6,081 nucleotides of DNA from JABJJH01 sp047631095 (GCA_047631095.1 JBLHZD010000254.1:1-6081); one strand, 5' to 3'; shown: positions 1-5,770, counted from the stretch's first letter. The notes: generated by a model not told the origin, from the sequence alone. A program made the numbers and translations.

Positions 1-2
1 CA

Positions 3-362
3 GCCGATGTAAAATACCCTGAGAAGCCCCACAAAATTGCGACGGCGCTCATAATTCGCAGTAATTTACCGATGCTACGACACGAAATCATGTTCGATAT
101 ATGTGTGTATACGGATTGGAGGTCAATAGGTTTTAGTCAGGCCTATACGATGACAGCCCCTCAACGGCGCTTCATCTTAAGAAAAAATTCAACGTGCCAA
201 TCTGATTTCCAGAACTGGCCAGAAACTGACTGCCCAATTTATAACATCATGGAACATTCAACATTTTCCGCAGGGCTCCAATCCGCTGATATCCATAAAA
301 CGAAATCTGGATTGGCGACAGCGAATTTTTTATGCGACACAAATAATTCACAACTCCGTTGA
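3..362 (+). other. Open frame running in from the left edge; possible tail of an upstream gene, doubtful
   Basis: This frame has no stop from base 3 to the TGA at 360-362, about 119 codons, and may continue beyond the window. The first internal ATG is at 72. The predicted peptide has no motif, signal peptide or membrane segment that I recognise. Codon use is unlike the other genes here: AGA, AGG, ATA, CTA and TTA all occur and third positions are not G/C-biased. That argues either for non-coding sequence or for a gene of different origin. No Shine-Dalgarno sequence is obvious before the ATG at 72, so if it is coding at all it is more likely the C-terminal end of a longer protein. I do not assign a function. 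Confidence 0.2.
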
Positions 363-545
363 ACCAAGAGACTTTAAGACTACATACCTAATTACGGTTT
401 TGAAATTTCTTTCGTAAACGCCTTCAATGTTAACGAATGCTACGCCATGCTAACGATTTTAGGGGGCGGAAGTTAGATTTCCAGAAAGGTTGGAAAAAAA
501 ATTCACGTTCTGGAGAAAAATATTAAACGACGACAACCCGGTTTA

Positions 546-565
546 TCGAACAGTTTGACGTTCGA
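546..565. promoter_or_regulatory. Inverted repeat upstream of the aminotransferase, candidate operator
   Basis: TCGAAC at 546-551 and GTTCGA at 560-565 form a perfect 6-base inverted repeat around an 8-base spacer, about 80 bases before the start codon at 644. The right arm plus flank, GACGTTCG, recurs at 612-619, close to the ribosome binding site. This spacing is compatible with a dimeric repressor site, but six-base arms arise readily by chance and no regulator gene lies in the window. Confidence 0.25.
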
Positions 566-643
566 AAGCGGCGCAAGCTGTCCATACTTGTGGTATCTTG
601 TGTAAACTGACGACGTTCGCAACAAACATATCAGGATAGAGCC

Positions 644-2026
644 ATGCCCGACGGCGCTTTGACCAACTCCAAAATTGTCGCGGCGTATCGTGAATATACG
701 CCATCTTCCGCCACCCGCGCGACCGAGGCCCGCTCGATTTTTCCGAGCGGGATCGTGCATGACGCGCGCAAGATGGATCCGTATTCGATCTATGTGGATC
801 ATGCGCAGGCCTCCCATAAATGGGATATCGACGGAAATGATTATATCGATTATTTCGGCGGCCATGGCGCGTTGATCCTGGGGCATAACCATCCCAAGGT
901 AATGGCGGCTGTTCATGCGCAGCTGGATAAGGGTACGCATTTTGGCGCCTGTCACGAGTTGGAAGTGCGCTGGGGCGAGTTGGTCACCCAAATGGTGCCC
1001 TGCGCGGAGCGGGTGCGGTTCACGTCTTCCGGCACCGAGGCGAATTTGATGGCGCTTCGGCTAGCGCGCGCCTTTACGGGTAAACCCAAACTGGTTCGCT
1101 TTATGGGCCATTTCCATGGCTGGCAGGATCATGTGGCGTTTGGCGTCACCAATCATTTCGACGGCACGCCGACGCCGGGCGTGATCGCCGGGATCGCCGA
1201 GAATGTGCTGCTGGCGCCGCCGGACGATATCGAGGCGACGCGGCGTATTTTCGAATCCCATGACGATATCGCCGCCGTCATCCTGGAGCCAACGGGCGCG
1301 TCCTTTGGGCAAGCGCCGGTCACACGGGAATTCGTGCGGGAATTGCGAAAGATCGCCACGGAACATGGCGTTATTCTGATTTTCGATGAGGTCGTGACCG
1401 GGTTTCGCGTCTCCCCCGGCGGCGCGCAGGCGGAATTCGGCATTATGCCCGATATGTGCAGTCTGGCGAAAATTTTGGCGGGCGGTCTGCCCGGCGGCTG
1501 CGTAACGGGCCGCGCGGATATCATGGAGTTACTTGATTTCGAAAAGGCGGCGGAAAAGGGTTTCGAGAAAATCGGCCATCAGGGCACGTTTAACGCCAAC
1601 CCCATGTCGGCGGCGGCGGGGATCGCAACGCTGGAATTGATCGCCAGCGGGGACATCTGCGAGAAGGCCAACGAGACAACAACCACCCTTCGCGCAGCGT
1701 TGAATGCCGTGTTTGAAGACGAACAGGTCCCTTGGTCGTGCTACGGCGAATATTCCGGATTCTATCTATTCACCAATCCGGGGAATGATCCTGTTTCCCC
1801 CTCTACTTTCGACCCTTTCGCCTATTCATCGGCAGACATGAAGCGCGCCAGCCCTGGTGATTTGATCACCAAATTGCGTCTGGGCATGTTGATCAATGGC
1901 GTGGATATGGCGAGCAAGCCGGGCGGCGTCGTGTCGGCGGTTCATACGCAAGAAGACGTCGAGAAAACCGCTGACGCCGTTCGCGGGGCGGTGCGTATGA
2001 TGAAGGAAGAAGGCGACATTGCGTGA
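644..2026 (+). CDS. Class III PLP-dependent aminotransferase, glutamate-1-semialdehyde aminomutase-like
   Basis: This 460-residue cytosolic enzyme of fold type I binds pyridoxal phosphate and moves an amino group between an amino acid or amine and a keto compound. The class III landmarks are in order: the substrate-side FGGHGALILGH segment (about 71-81), the phosphate-binding SSGTEA (128-133), GHFHGWQD (155-162), IFDEVVTGFR with cofactor-binding Asp248, SLAKILAGGLPGG with Schiff-base Lys276, and GTFNANP (314-320). The ATG at 644 is preceded by AGGA at 633-636 with good spacing. It resembles HemL-type aminomutases and beta-phenylalanine-type aminotransferases more than ornithine or GABA enzymes. 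It is probably not the tetrapyrrole enzyme HemL: it has HFHGW where HemL usually has a YHGH segment, it is somewhat longer, and it sits next to a catabolic hydratase. The family is secure; the substrate is unknown. It is likely co-transcribed with the next gene, 29 bases downstream. Confidence 0.93.
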   Translation: MPDGALTNSKIVAAYREYTPSSATRATEARSIFPSGIVHDARKMDPYSIYVDHAQASHKWDIDGNDYIDYFGGHGALILGHNHPKVMAAVHAQLDKGTHFGACHELEVRWGELVTQMVPCAERVRFTSSGTEANLMALRLARAFTGKPKLVRFMGHFHGWQDHVAFGVTNHFDGTPTPGVIAGIAENVLLAPPDDIEATRRIFESHDDIAAVILEPTGASFGQAPVTREFVRELRKIATEHGVILIFDEVVTGFRVSPGGAQAEFGIMPDMCSLAKILAGGLPGGCVTGRADIMELLDFEKAAEKGFEKIGHQGTFNANPMSAAAGIATLELIASGDICEKANETTTTLRAALNAVFEDEQVPWSCYGEYSGFYLFTNPGNDPVSPSTFDPFAYSSADMKRASPGDLITKLRLGMLINGVDMASKPGGVVSAVHTQEDVEKTADAVRGAVRMMKEEGDIA

Positions 2027-2055
2027 CAGTTGGGCCGACAGACAGGCGGCCCTAA

Positions 2056-2883
2056 ATGCCGCGTATGACGCCGGACGCAATTGAAGCCGCTGCAGCGATA
2101 CTGTCGGATCTGCGGTGGCGGACGAATGGCCAAACCGCGCCGTTAGACGACCTGCCGGAAGCCTGTCGCCCGCAATCACTGGACGAGGCCTATGCGGTGC
2201 AAGACGCCTTGCGCGCGCGCCTGTCGGCGCACGGCCTGGGACCGCAAACCGGGTGGAAGATCGGCTGCACGACGGCGGTTATGCAGGCGTATCTGGACAT
2301 TCCCCACCCCTGCGCCGGGACGCTGTACCAGCAAGGCTGGTATTGCGGGCGGGCGACGCTCAACGCCTCGGACTATTTTCAACTCGGTCTGGAATGTGAA
2401 ATTGCGGTGCGGTTGGCGGCGGATCTTGCGCCCCCCAGAAAACATACGGTGGAACACACTGTGGAGAGCGTAACTGACGCCGTGGGCGACGTCATGACCT
2501 CGGTGGAAATTGTCGATCACCGCTTTCGAGACTTCACGGCGGCGGCGACTGAAAGTCTGATCGCCGATGATTTCTTCTCCGTCGGCTGCGTTACCGGCGC
2601 GCCGTCTTCGCTCGCAGCGCTCGGCGACCTTTCCAGCCTGACTGGTGGTTTTAAAATTAATGGCGCAGCGGCGGAGATTACGGGTCAGGGCGACGCCATC
2701 CTCGGCCATCCGTTGAACGCGCTGGTCTGGCTGGCCAATCATCTGTCCACGCGCGGGACGACATTGCAGGCGGGCCATATCGTGACCCTGGGCAGCGTGG
2801 TGAAGACGATTTACCCCGCCCCCGGCGATAGGATCGAGGCGAGTTTCGACCGTTTGGCGCCCGTCTATCTGACGATTAATTAA
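2056..2883 (+). CDS. 2-keto-4-pentenoate hydratase / fumarylacetoacetate hydrolase-family protein
   Basis: The 275-residue product matches the length and layout of MhpD/XylJ-type hydratases, which add water to 2-hydroxypenta-2,4-dienoate-type keto acids in meta-cleavage pathways; related members are decarboxylases. Visible landmarks are the N-terminal LPEACRPQSLDEAYAVQDAL segment (33-52), GWKIG (66-70), the acidic metal-binding pair in LECEIAV (Glu113, Glu115), EIVDHRF with a probable third metal ligand Glu151, DDFFSVG (171-177), and the C-terminal GHPLNALVWLANHLSTRG (217-234) followed by LGSV. The metal is expected to be Mg or Mn. The ATG at 2056 has AGGCGG at 2044-2049 as ribosome binding site; ATG 2065 is a possible alternative. 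A tandem HTVE-HTVE (130-137) slightly lengthens the loop between metal ligands. It lies 29 bases after the aminotransferase, so the two probably share an operon and a pathway. Family assignment is firm; the exact reaction is not. Confidence 0.88.
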   Translation: MPRMTPDAIEAAAAILSDLRWRTNGQTAPLDDLPEACRPQSLDEAYAVQDALRARLSAHGLGPQTGWKIGCTTAVMQAYLDIPHPCAGTLYQQGWYCGRATLNASDYFQLGLECEIAVRLAADLAPPRKHTVEHTVESVTDAVGDVMTSVEIVDHRFRDFTAAATESLIADDFFSVGCVTGAPSSLAALGDLSSLTGGFKINGAAAEITGQGDAILGHPLNALVWLANHLSTRGTTLQAGHIVTLGSVVKTIYPAPGDRIEASFDRLAPVYLTIN

Positions 2884-2914
2884 GCCGTTACGCGTCGCGG
2901 ATACCTAACGCTTA
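2881..2914. terminator. Imperfect hairpin between convergent genes, possible bidirectional terminator
   Basis: TAAGCCGTTA (2881-2890) pairs with TAACGCTTA (2906-2914) as nine base pairs with one bulged C and a 15-base loop. The stem ends are the stop codons of both convergent genes: TAA 2881-2883 on the plus strand and, read on the minus strand, TAA at 2914-2912. Neither side is followed by a strong T-run, although minus-strand transcripts would continue into ATTAATT. Termination here is plausible but would be weak or need help. Confidence 0.35.
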
Positions 2915-3685
2915 TCTGCCTTTAAACACGGGCGCGCGTTTTTCGGCGAAAGCGAGCATGGCTTCGCTGGAATCCTCAAATTTGGATAATGCCGTGGTCT
3001 TGTTCTGTTCGTAACGATAGCCGTCGCGCAGGCTCATTTCTTCGATGGCGTTCAACGCTTCTTTGGCGAGCCCCATGGCGATTGGGCTTTTCGACGCGAT
3101 ATCGCGCGCCATTTCCATCGCGGTATCCAGCAGGTCTTCGGGCGCAACACAGCCCTCAACCACGCCCAGACGATAGAGCTCCAGGCCGGGGATGCGATAC
3201 CCGGTAAACATCATACGGCGCACGGTGGAATGTCCAAACAACCGCATGGCGTGCCGCCCGCCGCCAAGCAGCCCGACATTAATTTCAGGCAGGCCAACCA
3301 GCGTGTTCTCCGCTGCGAACAAAATATCGCAAGACGCCGCAACCGCCAGCCCCGCGCCCAAGGCGACGCCATTCACCGCGCCGATGACAGGCTTGCGGCA
3401 TTCCATGATAGAGTGAAAGCATTCGCGCGCATTTCGATTGTGCTGCCAGGCCTCGCCCGGTCCCCGCGTTTTACCGGAGCGCCCTTTGATATCTGCGCCT
3501 GCAGAGAAGTTTTTACCCGCGCCGGTCAGAACAACAACCCGAATGTCATCCCGGTCGCTCAATGTATCAAAGGTCAGCATCATCTCGTGGTGGAATTGCG
3601 TATTCTGCGCATTCACAGGCGGGTTATCCATCGTCACCAAGGCGACGAAATCAGACACCTCACATTTAACCAGTTCCGTATCCAT
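2912..3685 (-). CDS. Enoyl-CoA hydratase/isomerase (crotonase) family protein lacking one catalytic Glu
   Basis: The 257-residue product has the full crotonase fold: a beta-rich N-terminal half with FSAGAD (60-65), supplying one oxyanion-hole amide, then PVIGAVNGVALGAGLAVAAS (99-118), LPEINVGLLGGG (132-143), and a C-terminal helical region ending FAEKRAPVFKGR. Family members act on acyl-CoA thioesters as hydratases, isomerases, hydrolases or lyases. Of the two glutamates used by classical hydratases (Glu144 and Glu164 in rat mitochondrial crotonase), the second is present as Glu134, while the first is replaced by Ala114 in GAGLAVA. Many annotated enoyl-CoA hydratases lack that Glu and do other chemistry, so hydration should not be assumed. 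The start is taken as the ATG at 3685-3683, with GGTGGA five bases upstream; a GTG one codon earlier is too close to that site. It converges on the hydratase gene and diverges from the protease gene. The acyl-CoA substrate is unknown. Confidence 0.9.
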   Translation of the reverse strand: MDTELVKCEVSDFVALVTMDNPPVNAQNTQFHHEMMLTFDTLSDRDDIRVVVLTGAGKNFSAGADIKGRSGKTRGPGEAWQHNRNARECFHSIMECRKPVIGAVNGVALGAGLAVAASCDILFAAENTLVGLPEINVGLLGGGRHAMRLFGHSTVRRMMFTGYRIPGLELYRLGVVEGCVAPEDLLDTAMEMARDIASKSPIAMGLAKEALNAIEEMSLRDGYRYEQNKTTALSKFEDSSEAMLAFAEKRAPVFKGR

Positions 3686-3690
3686 CACAA

Positions 3691-3699
3691 TCCACCCCT
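3691..3699 (-). promoter_or_regulatory. Ribosome binding site of the crotonase gene
   Basis: Read on the minus strand this is AGGGGTGGA. Its GGTGGA core ends five bases before the ATG at 3685 but only two before the GTG at 3688, which favours the ATG. Confidence 0.6.
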
Positions 3700-3748
3700 A
3701 TAATTTTATCCAAACGCCGCCTGCGAAAATTTCTGATACGACATTAGA

Positions 3749-3773
3749 CTGGACATTACCAGAACGCCAAAAT
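3749..3773 (+). repeat. First copy of a CTGG...CCAGAA...CCAAAAT motif in the divergent spacer
   Basis: CTGG (3749-3752) and CCAG (3759-3762) form a short inverted repeat, continuing as CCAGAA-CG-CCAAAAT. A closely similar arrangement lies at 3838-3858. GACATTA is also repeated at 3740-3746 and 3752-3758, and CAAAATTT is tandemly repeated at 3768-3783. The crowding of short repeats in a spacer between divergent genes suggests regulator binding, but no regulator is known. Confidence 0.35.
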
Positions 3774-3837
3774 TTCAAAATTTGCTGAATTCGCCTATTT
3801 AGGCCACTCTCTTAGATATTAGATTTACCCAAATGCG

Positions 3838-3858
3838 CTGGCGTCCAGAAACCAAAAT
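3838..3858 (+). repeat. Second copy of the CTGG...CCAGAA...CCAAAAT motif
   Basis: CTGG (3838-3841), a 3-base spacer, then CCAGAA-A-CCAAAAT. It matches the copy at 3749-3773 except for spacer lengths (3 instead of 6, and 1 instead of 2). It ends 15 bases before the protease start codon, so a bound protein here could block or modulate expression of that gene. Confidence 0.35.
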
Positions 3859-3873
3859 GTAACGAATTGCTCT

Positions 3874-4770
3874 ATGAAGAATTTCATCTCCCCAAGCATA
3901 GCGGCCTGCCTTCTACTCCTGAGCGGTCTCGTTACGGCGACATTGGAGGACGCGCACGCCGATGCGCCTCTCTTTGTTCATTGTTACGATGAAGAGCGCG
4001 GCGTGCTCCACAAACGACGCGCCGATAATTGCGCCGGTCGTGTAGTGTCCGACGCAGAGGCCGACACCGTGCGCGCGACGCTCAAGGCGAAACGCCTGCA
4101 ACGCTTGAAACGCGCTATGAAACCGCGCGAAGAACGCAACAAGGGACCTCGCGGGCACGGCACCGGATTTTTCGTCACAAACGACGGCCACATCATCACC
4201 AATCATCATGTCATCGAGAAATGCAAAGGCGCGATCTGGGCGGATTCCACCGATGGACGCGCCGGCAAAATCCACGTAATCGACACTGACAAACGCAATG
4301 ACCTCGCCCTGCTGAAAGCCAGTTTTCAGCCACGCGCCACAGCGGTCTTCCTGGCGCCGGTTCGCGCAAAAAAGGGCGAAGACGTCATCGTAATTGGTTA
4401 TGGCACTCATAAACTGGCGCCCATCAAACCCCATATCACAAAAGGCGCGTTCGAAATCACCAACCCCGCCGGCACCCGGTTTCGTATGGACGCCGCCGTC
4501 CGACCCGGCAATAGTGGCGGTCCTGTTCTAGACGCCAGCGGTCACGTCATTGGCGTCGTCTTTGCGCAGGTCAATACGGTGACGACCTATAAATCAACCG
4601 GCAAGCTCATCCTGGACAAGGGTTTCGCGATCACGAACGCTATGGTGTTTCGCTTGTTGGAAAAGAATGGAGTCGCTTATGCGCGCAACACCGCGGGACC
4701 TAAATTCTCCGCAGAGACAATTTTTGACGCAGCGAAACCATTCATAACCCGCATTAGCTGCAAGCGTTAA
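3874..4770 (+). CDS. Exported trypsin-like serine protease with cysteine-containing N-terminal module, no PDZ domain
   Basis: The 298-residue protein begins with a Sec-type signal peptide: Lys2, a hydrophobic core about residues 9-22, and a likely cleavage after Ala29 (AHA before DA). It should act in the periplasm or outside the cell. Residues 31-66 form a small module with Cys37 and Cys53, followed by a basic helical linker (about 65-90). The protease domain starts at GHGTGFFV (94-101). The catalytic triad is visible: His112 in TNHHVI, Asp143 in RNDLALLK and Ser214 in GNSGGP. Two more cysteines, Cys117 and Cys296, might pair. The domain resembles DegP/HtrA-type proteases, but there is no room for a PDZ domain after about residue 265. 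The ATG at 3874 has no clear Shine-Dalgarno sequence, so translation may be weak or the leader unusual. It stands alone between a divergent gene and the dioxygenase; nothing in the neighbourhood suggests its target. Confidence 0.9.
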   Translation: MKNFISPSIAACLLLLSGLVTATLEDAHADAPLFVHCYDEERGVLHKRRADNCAGRVVSDAEADTVRATLKAKRLQRLKRAMKPREERNKGPRGHGTGFFVTNDGHIITNHHVIEKCKGAIWADSTDGRAGKIHVIDTDKRNDLALLKASFQPRATAVFLAPVRAKKGEDVIVIGYGTHKLAPIKPHITKGAFEITNPAGTRFRMDAAVRPGNSGGPVLDASGHVIGVVFAQVNTVTTYKSTGKLILDKGFAITNAMVFRLLEKNGVAYARNTAGPKFSAETIFDAAKPFITRISCKR

Positions 4771-4781
4771 CTGACTGTTTT

Positions 4782-4792
4782 TATATTATACT
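4782..4792 (+). promoter_or_regulatory. Possible -10 region for the dioxygenase-amidase unit
   Basis: TATATTATACT contains TATACT (4787-4792), a close match to a sigma70 -10 box, about 90 bases before the dioxygenase start codon at 4885. No good -35 box lies at the usual distance, so this may simply be AT-rich spacer. Confidence 0.2.
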
Positions 4793-4808
4793 CTGAACCC
4801 ATACCATT

Positions 4809-4834
4809 AAAACCAAGCGCAGGTTTTTCTTTTC
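4809..4834 (+). terminator. Weak intrinsic terminator-like hairpin after the protease gene
   Basis: AAAACC (4809-4814) pairs with GGTTTT (4822-4827) around the loop AAGCGCA, and a T-rich tract (TTTTTCTTTT) overlaps and follows the right arm. The arrangement of A-run, stem and T-run is that of a rho-independent terminator, but only two of the six pairs are G-C. If it works, it would separate the protease from the dioxygenase transcript. Confidence 0.35.
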
Positions 4835-4849
4835 ACATATGCCGCTTGG
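4813..4849 (+). repeat. Inverted repeat CCAAGCG/CGCTTGG before the dioxygenase gene
   Basis: CCAAGCG (4813-4819) and CGCTTGG (4843-4849) are perfectly complementary 7-base arms 23 bases apart. The left arm overlaps the terminator-like hairpin at 4809-4827, so the two RNA structures exclude each other. It ends 35 bases before the dioxygenase start codon and could be a DNA operator or an mRNA leader structure. Confidence 0.3.
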
Positions 4850-4870
4850 CGTCATTATTCCACTCTCATA

Positions 4871-4877
4871 GAAAGGA
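4871..4877 (+). promoter_or_regulatory. Ribosome binding site fixing the dioxygenase start
   Basis: GAAAGGA ends seven bases before the ATG at 4885. The same frame is open back to a TTG at 4846, but that TTG has no comparable site, so the shorter 282-residue protein is preferred. Confidence 0.7.
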
Positions 4878-4884
4878 CTTGATC

Positions 4885-5733
4885 ATGCCTATGACTATAC
4901 GCCCGTTGAACGACGCCGTCGGCGTCGAGATATTGGATTTGGACCTTAGCGCGACACTCGATGATTCCGATGTGAGCGCTATCCAGGACGCTTTTCTGGA
5001 GCACCATTTATTATGTTTTCGCACTGAGCCATTACCCCGCAAAGATTTTGACCGATTGGCCCGCTGCTTCGGCGAACCTCAGGAACAACTGCTCCGCCAT
5101 CAACGCGACGGCGATGTGCCGACCGTCTCGATACTCGACTCGACCTACAAGACGGCTGCGGACAAACCCGACGACATGAAGCAAATGCGCCTGACCGGCT
5201 GGCATACGGATGATTCCTATATGGCCCTGCCCGCCAAGGCGACGATGCTGCAATCGCTGCAAATTCCCGATAGCGGCGGTCAGACCGGATTCAGCAATAC
5301 GCGCAAAGCCTATGATGACCTGACGGACGACGTAAAGGCGCATTGCGAGGGCCTTCACGCCGTTCATGAGTATGACACCAAGCGCGCCCCCGCCCGCGCC
5401 AAGGGTTTGCTCCAAGTCGAAAAAGATGAAACGCCGGATGTCATCCACCCTCTAATCCGCACGAACGAAGAAAGCGGCAAGAAGGCGATTTACCTCAATA
5501 TGAACCGAACCGATCAGGTCGAGGGCATGTCGCGCGAAGAAAGCGACGAATTGCTCAACTTCTTAACAGCGCAAATGATTCGCCCGGAATACCACTACCA
5601 CCACGAATGGCGCGTTGGTGATTTGTTGCTGTGGGACAATCGATGCCTGGTTCATTCAGTAAACATGGATTTCCCTGTCGGACAGACGAGGCTGCATCAA
5701 CGAATTCTATTGAAGGGCGTCAAACCCGTCTAA
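4885..5733 (+). CDS. TauD/TfdA-family Fe(II)/2-oxoglutarate-dependent dioxygenase
   Basis: The 282-residue cytosolic enzyme is almost exactly the size of taurine dioxygenase TauD. Such enzymes couple decarboxylation of 2-oxoglutarate to hydroxylation of a substrate, often followed by its cleavage. All core residues are visible: the iron-binding facial triad His107 and Asp109 (GWHTDD) with His257 (DNRCLVHSV), Thr134 in GGQT at the position of the 2-oxoglutarate-contacting Thr of TauD, and Arg269 in QTRLHQR as the probable 2-oxoglutarate anchor. Arg273, four residues on, matches the TauD arginine that binds the substrate sulfonate, so an anionic substrate is plausible. The N-terminus (IRPLNDAVGVEILDLDLS) is typical of the family. 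Known members attack taurine, phenoxyacetates, alkyl sulfates and alpha-keto or carnitine-like acids; which applies here cannot be read. It probably forms an operon with the amidase 37 bases downstream. Confidence 0.92.
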   Translation: MPMTIRPLNDAVGVEILDLDLSATLDDSDVSAIQDAFLEHHLLCFRTEPLPRKDFDRLARCFGEPQEQLLRHQRDGDVPTVSILDSTYKTAADKPDDMKQMRLTGWHTDDSYMALPAKATMLQSLQIPDSGGQTGFSNTRKAYDDLTDDVKAHCEGLHAVHEYDTKRAPARAKGLLQVEKDETPDVIHPLIRTNEESGKKAIYLNMNRTDQVEGMSREESDELLNFLTAQMIRPEYHYHHEWRVGDLLLWDNRCLVHSVNMDFPVGQTRLHQRILLKGVKPV

Positions 5734-5770
5734 CCCTCGAAACCAATATGAAAGCACAATAAGAAAACAC

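Larger units (their letters stand above)
1..643. other. AT-rich region without a defensible gene, upstream of the aminotransferase
   Basis: This 643-base stretch is clearly richer in A and T than the genes that follow. No tRNA, rRNA or transposase signature is visible. One forward frame is open from the left edge to the stop at 360-362 and is listed separately. Small symmetrical elements occur in the part nearest the aminotransferase: TTACG/CGTAA (392-396 and 413-417) around the palindrome GAAATTTC; TTTCCA/TGGAAA (478-483 and 491-496); and TCGAAC/GTTCGA (546-551 and 560-565). The sequence GACGTTCG occurs twice, at 557-564 and 612-619. TAACGA and ATGCTA are each repeated between 431 and 456. 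These suit a promoter and operator region for the gene at 644, but I could not find a convincing paired -35/-10 element, so no promoter is called. Confidence 0.6.

Noticed and set aside
546..608. Sigma70 promoter using TTGACG at 555-560
   Set aside because: No acceptable -10 box occurs at 16-18 bases spacing; TAAACT at 603-608 is much too far away.
503..991. Antisense open frame of 162 codons opposite the start of the aminotransferase
   Set aside because: It overlaps a well-supported gene, has a low-complexity Arg/Gly/Ile-rich peptide without motifs, and is a typical shadow of GC-rich coding sequence.
644..2026. Naming the aminotransferase hemL (glutamate-1-semialdehyde 2,1-aminomutase)
   Set aside because: It shares the fold and motifs but lacks the usual HemL YHGH-type segment, is longer, and sits with a catabolic hydratase. 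Only the family is supported.
2176..2778. Antisense open frame of 200 codons opposite the hydratase gene
   Set aside because: Despite its length the peptide is Arg-rich and motif-free, while the opposite strand encodes a clear FAH-family protein.
3230..3703. Plus-strand open frame of 157 codons opposite the crotonase gene
   Set aside because: It is a reverse-strand shadow of a clear crotonase-family gene and shows no independent domain or ribosome binding site.
3913..4434. Antisense open frame of 173 codons opposite the protease gene
   Set aside because: The plus strand has a signal peptide and an intact catalytic triad; the antisense peptide has no recognisable domain.
4809..4849. Classical attenuator for the dioxygenase operon
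   Set aside because: The alternative pairing partner is transcribed after the terminator-like T-run, and there is no leader peptide or recognisable riboswitch.
4846..4884. TTG start giving a dioxygenase 13 residues longer
   Set aside because: The ATG at 4885 has a well-placed GAAAGGA and a family-typical N-terminus; the extra residues overlap the leader inverted repeat.
5748..5762. Five-codon minigene ATG AAA GCA CAA TAA before the amidase
   Set aside because: It is too short to separate from chance and has no clear ribosome binding site.
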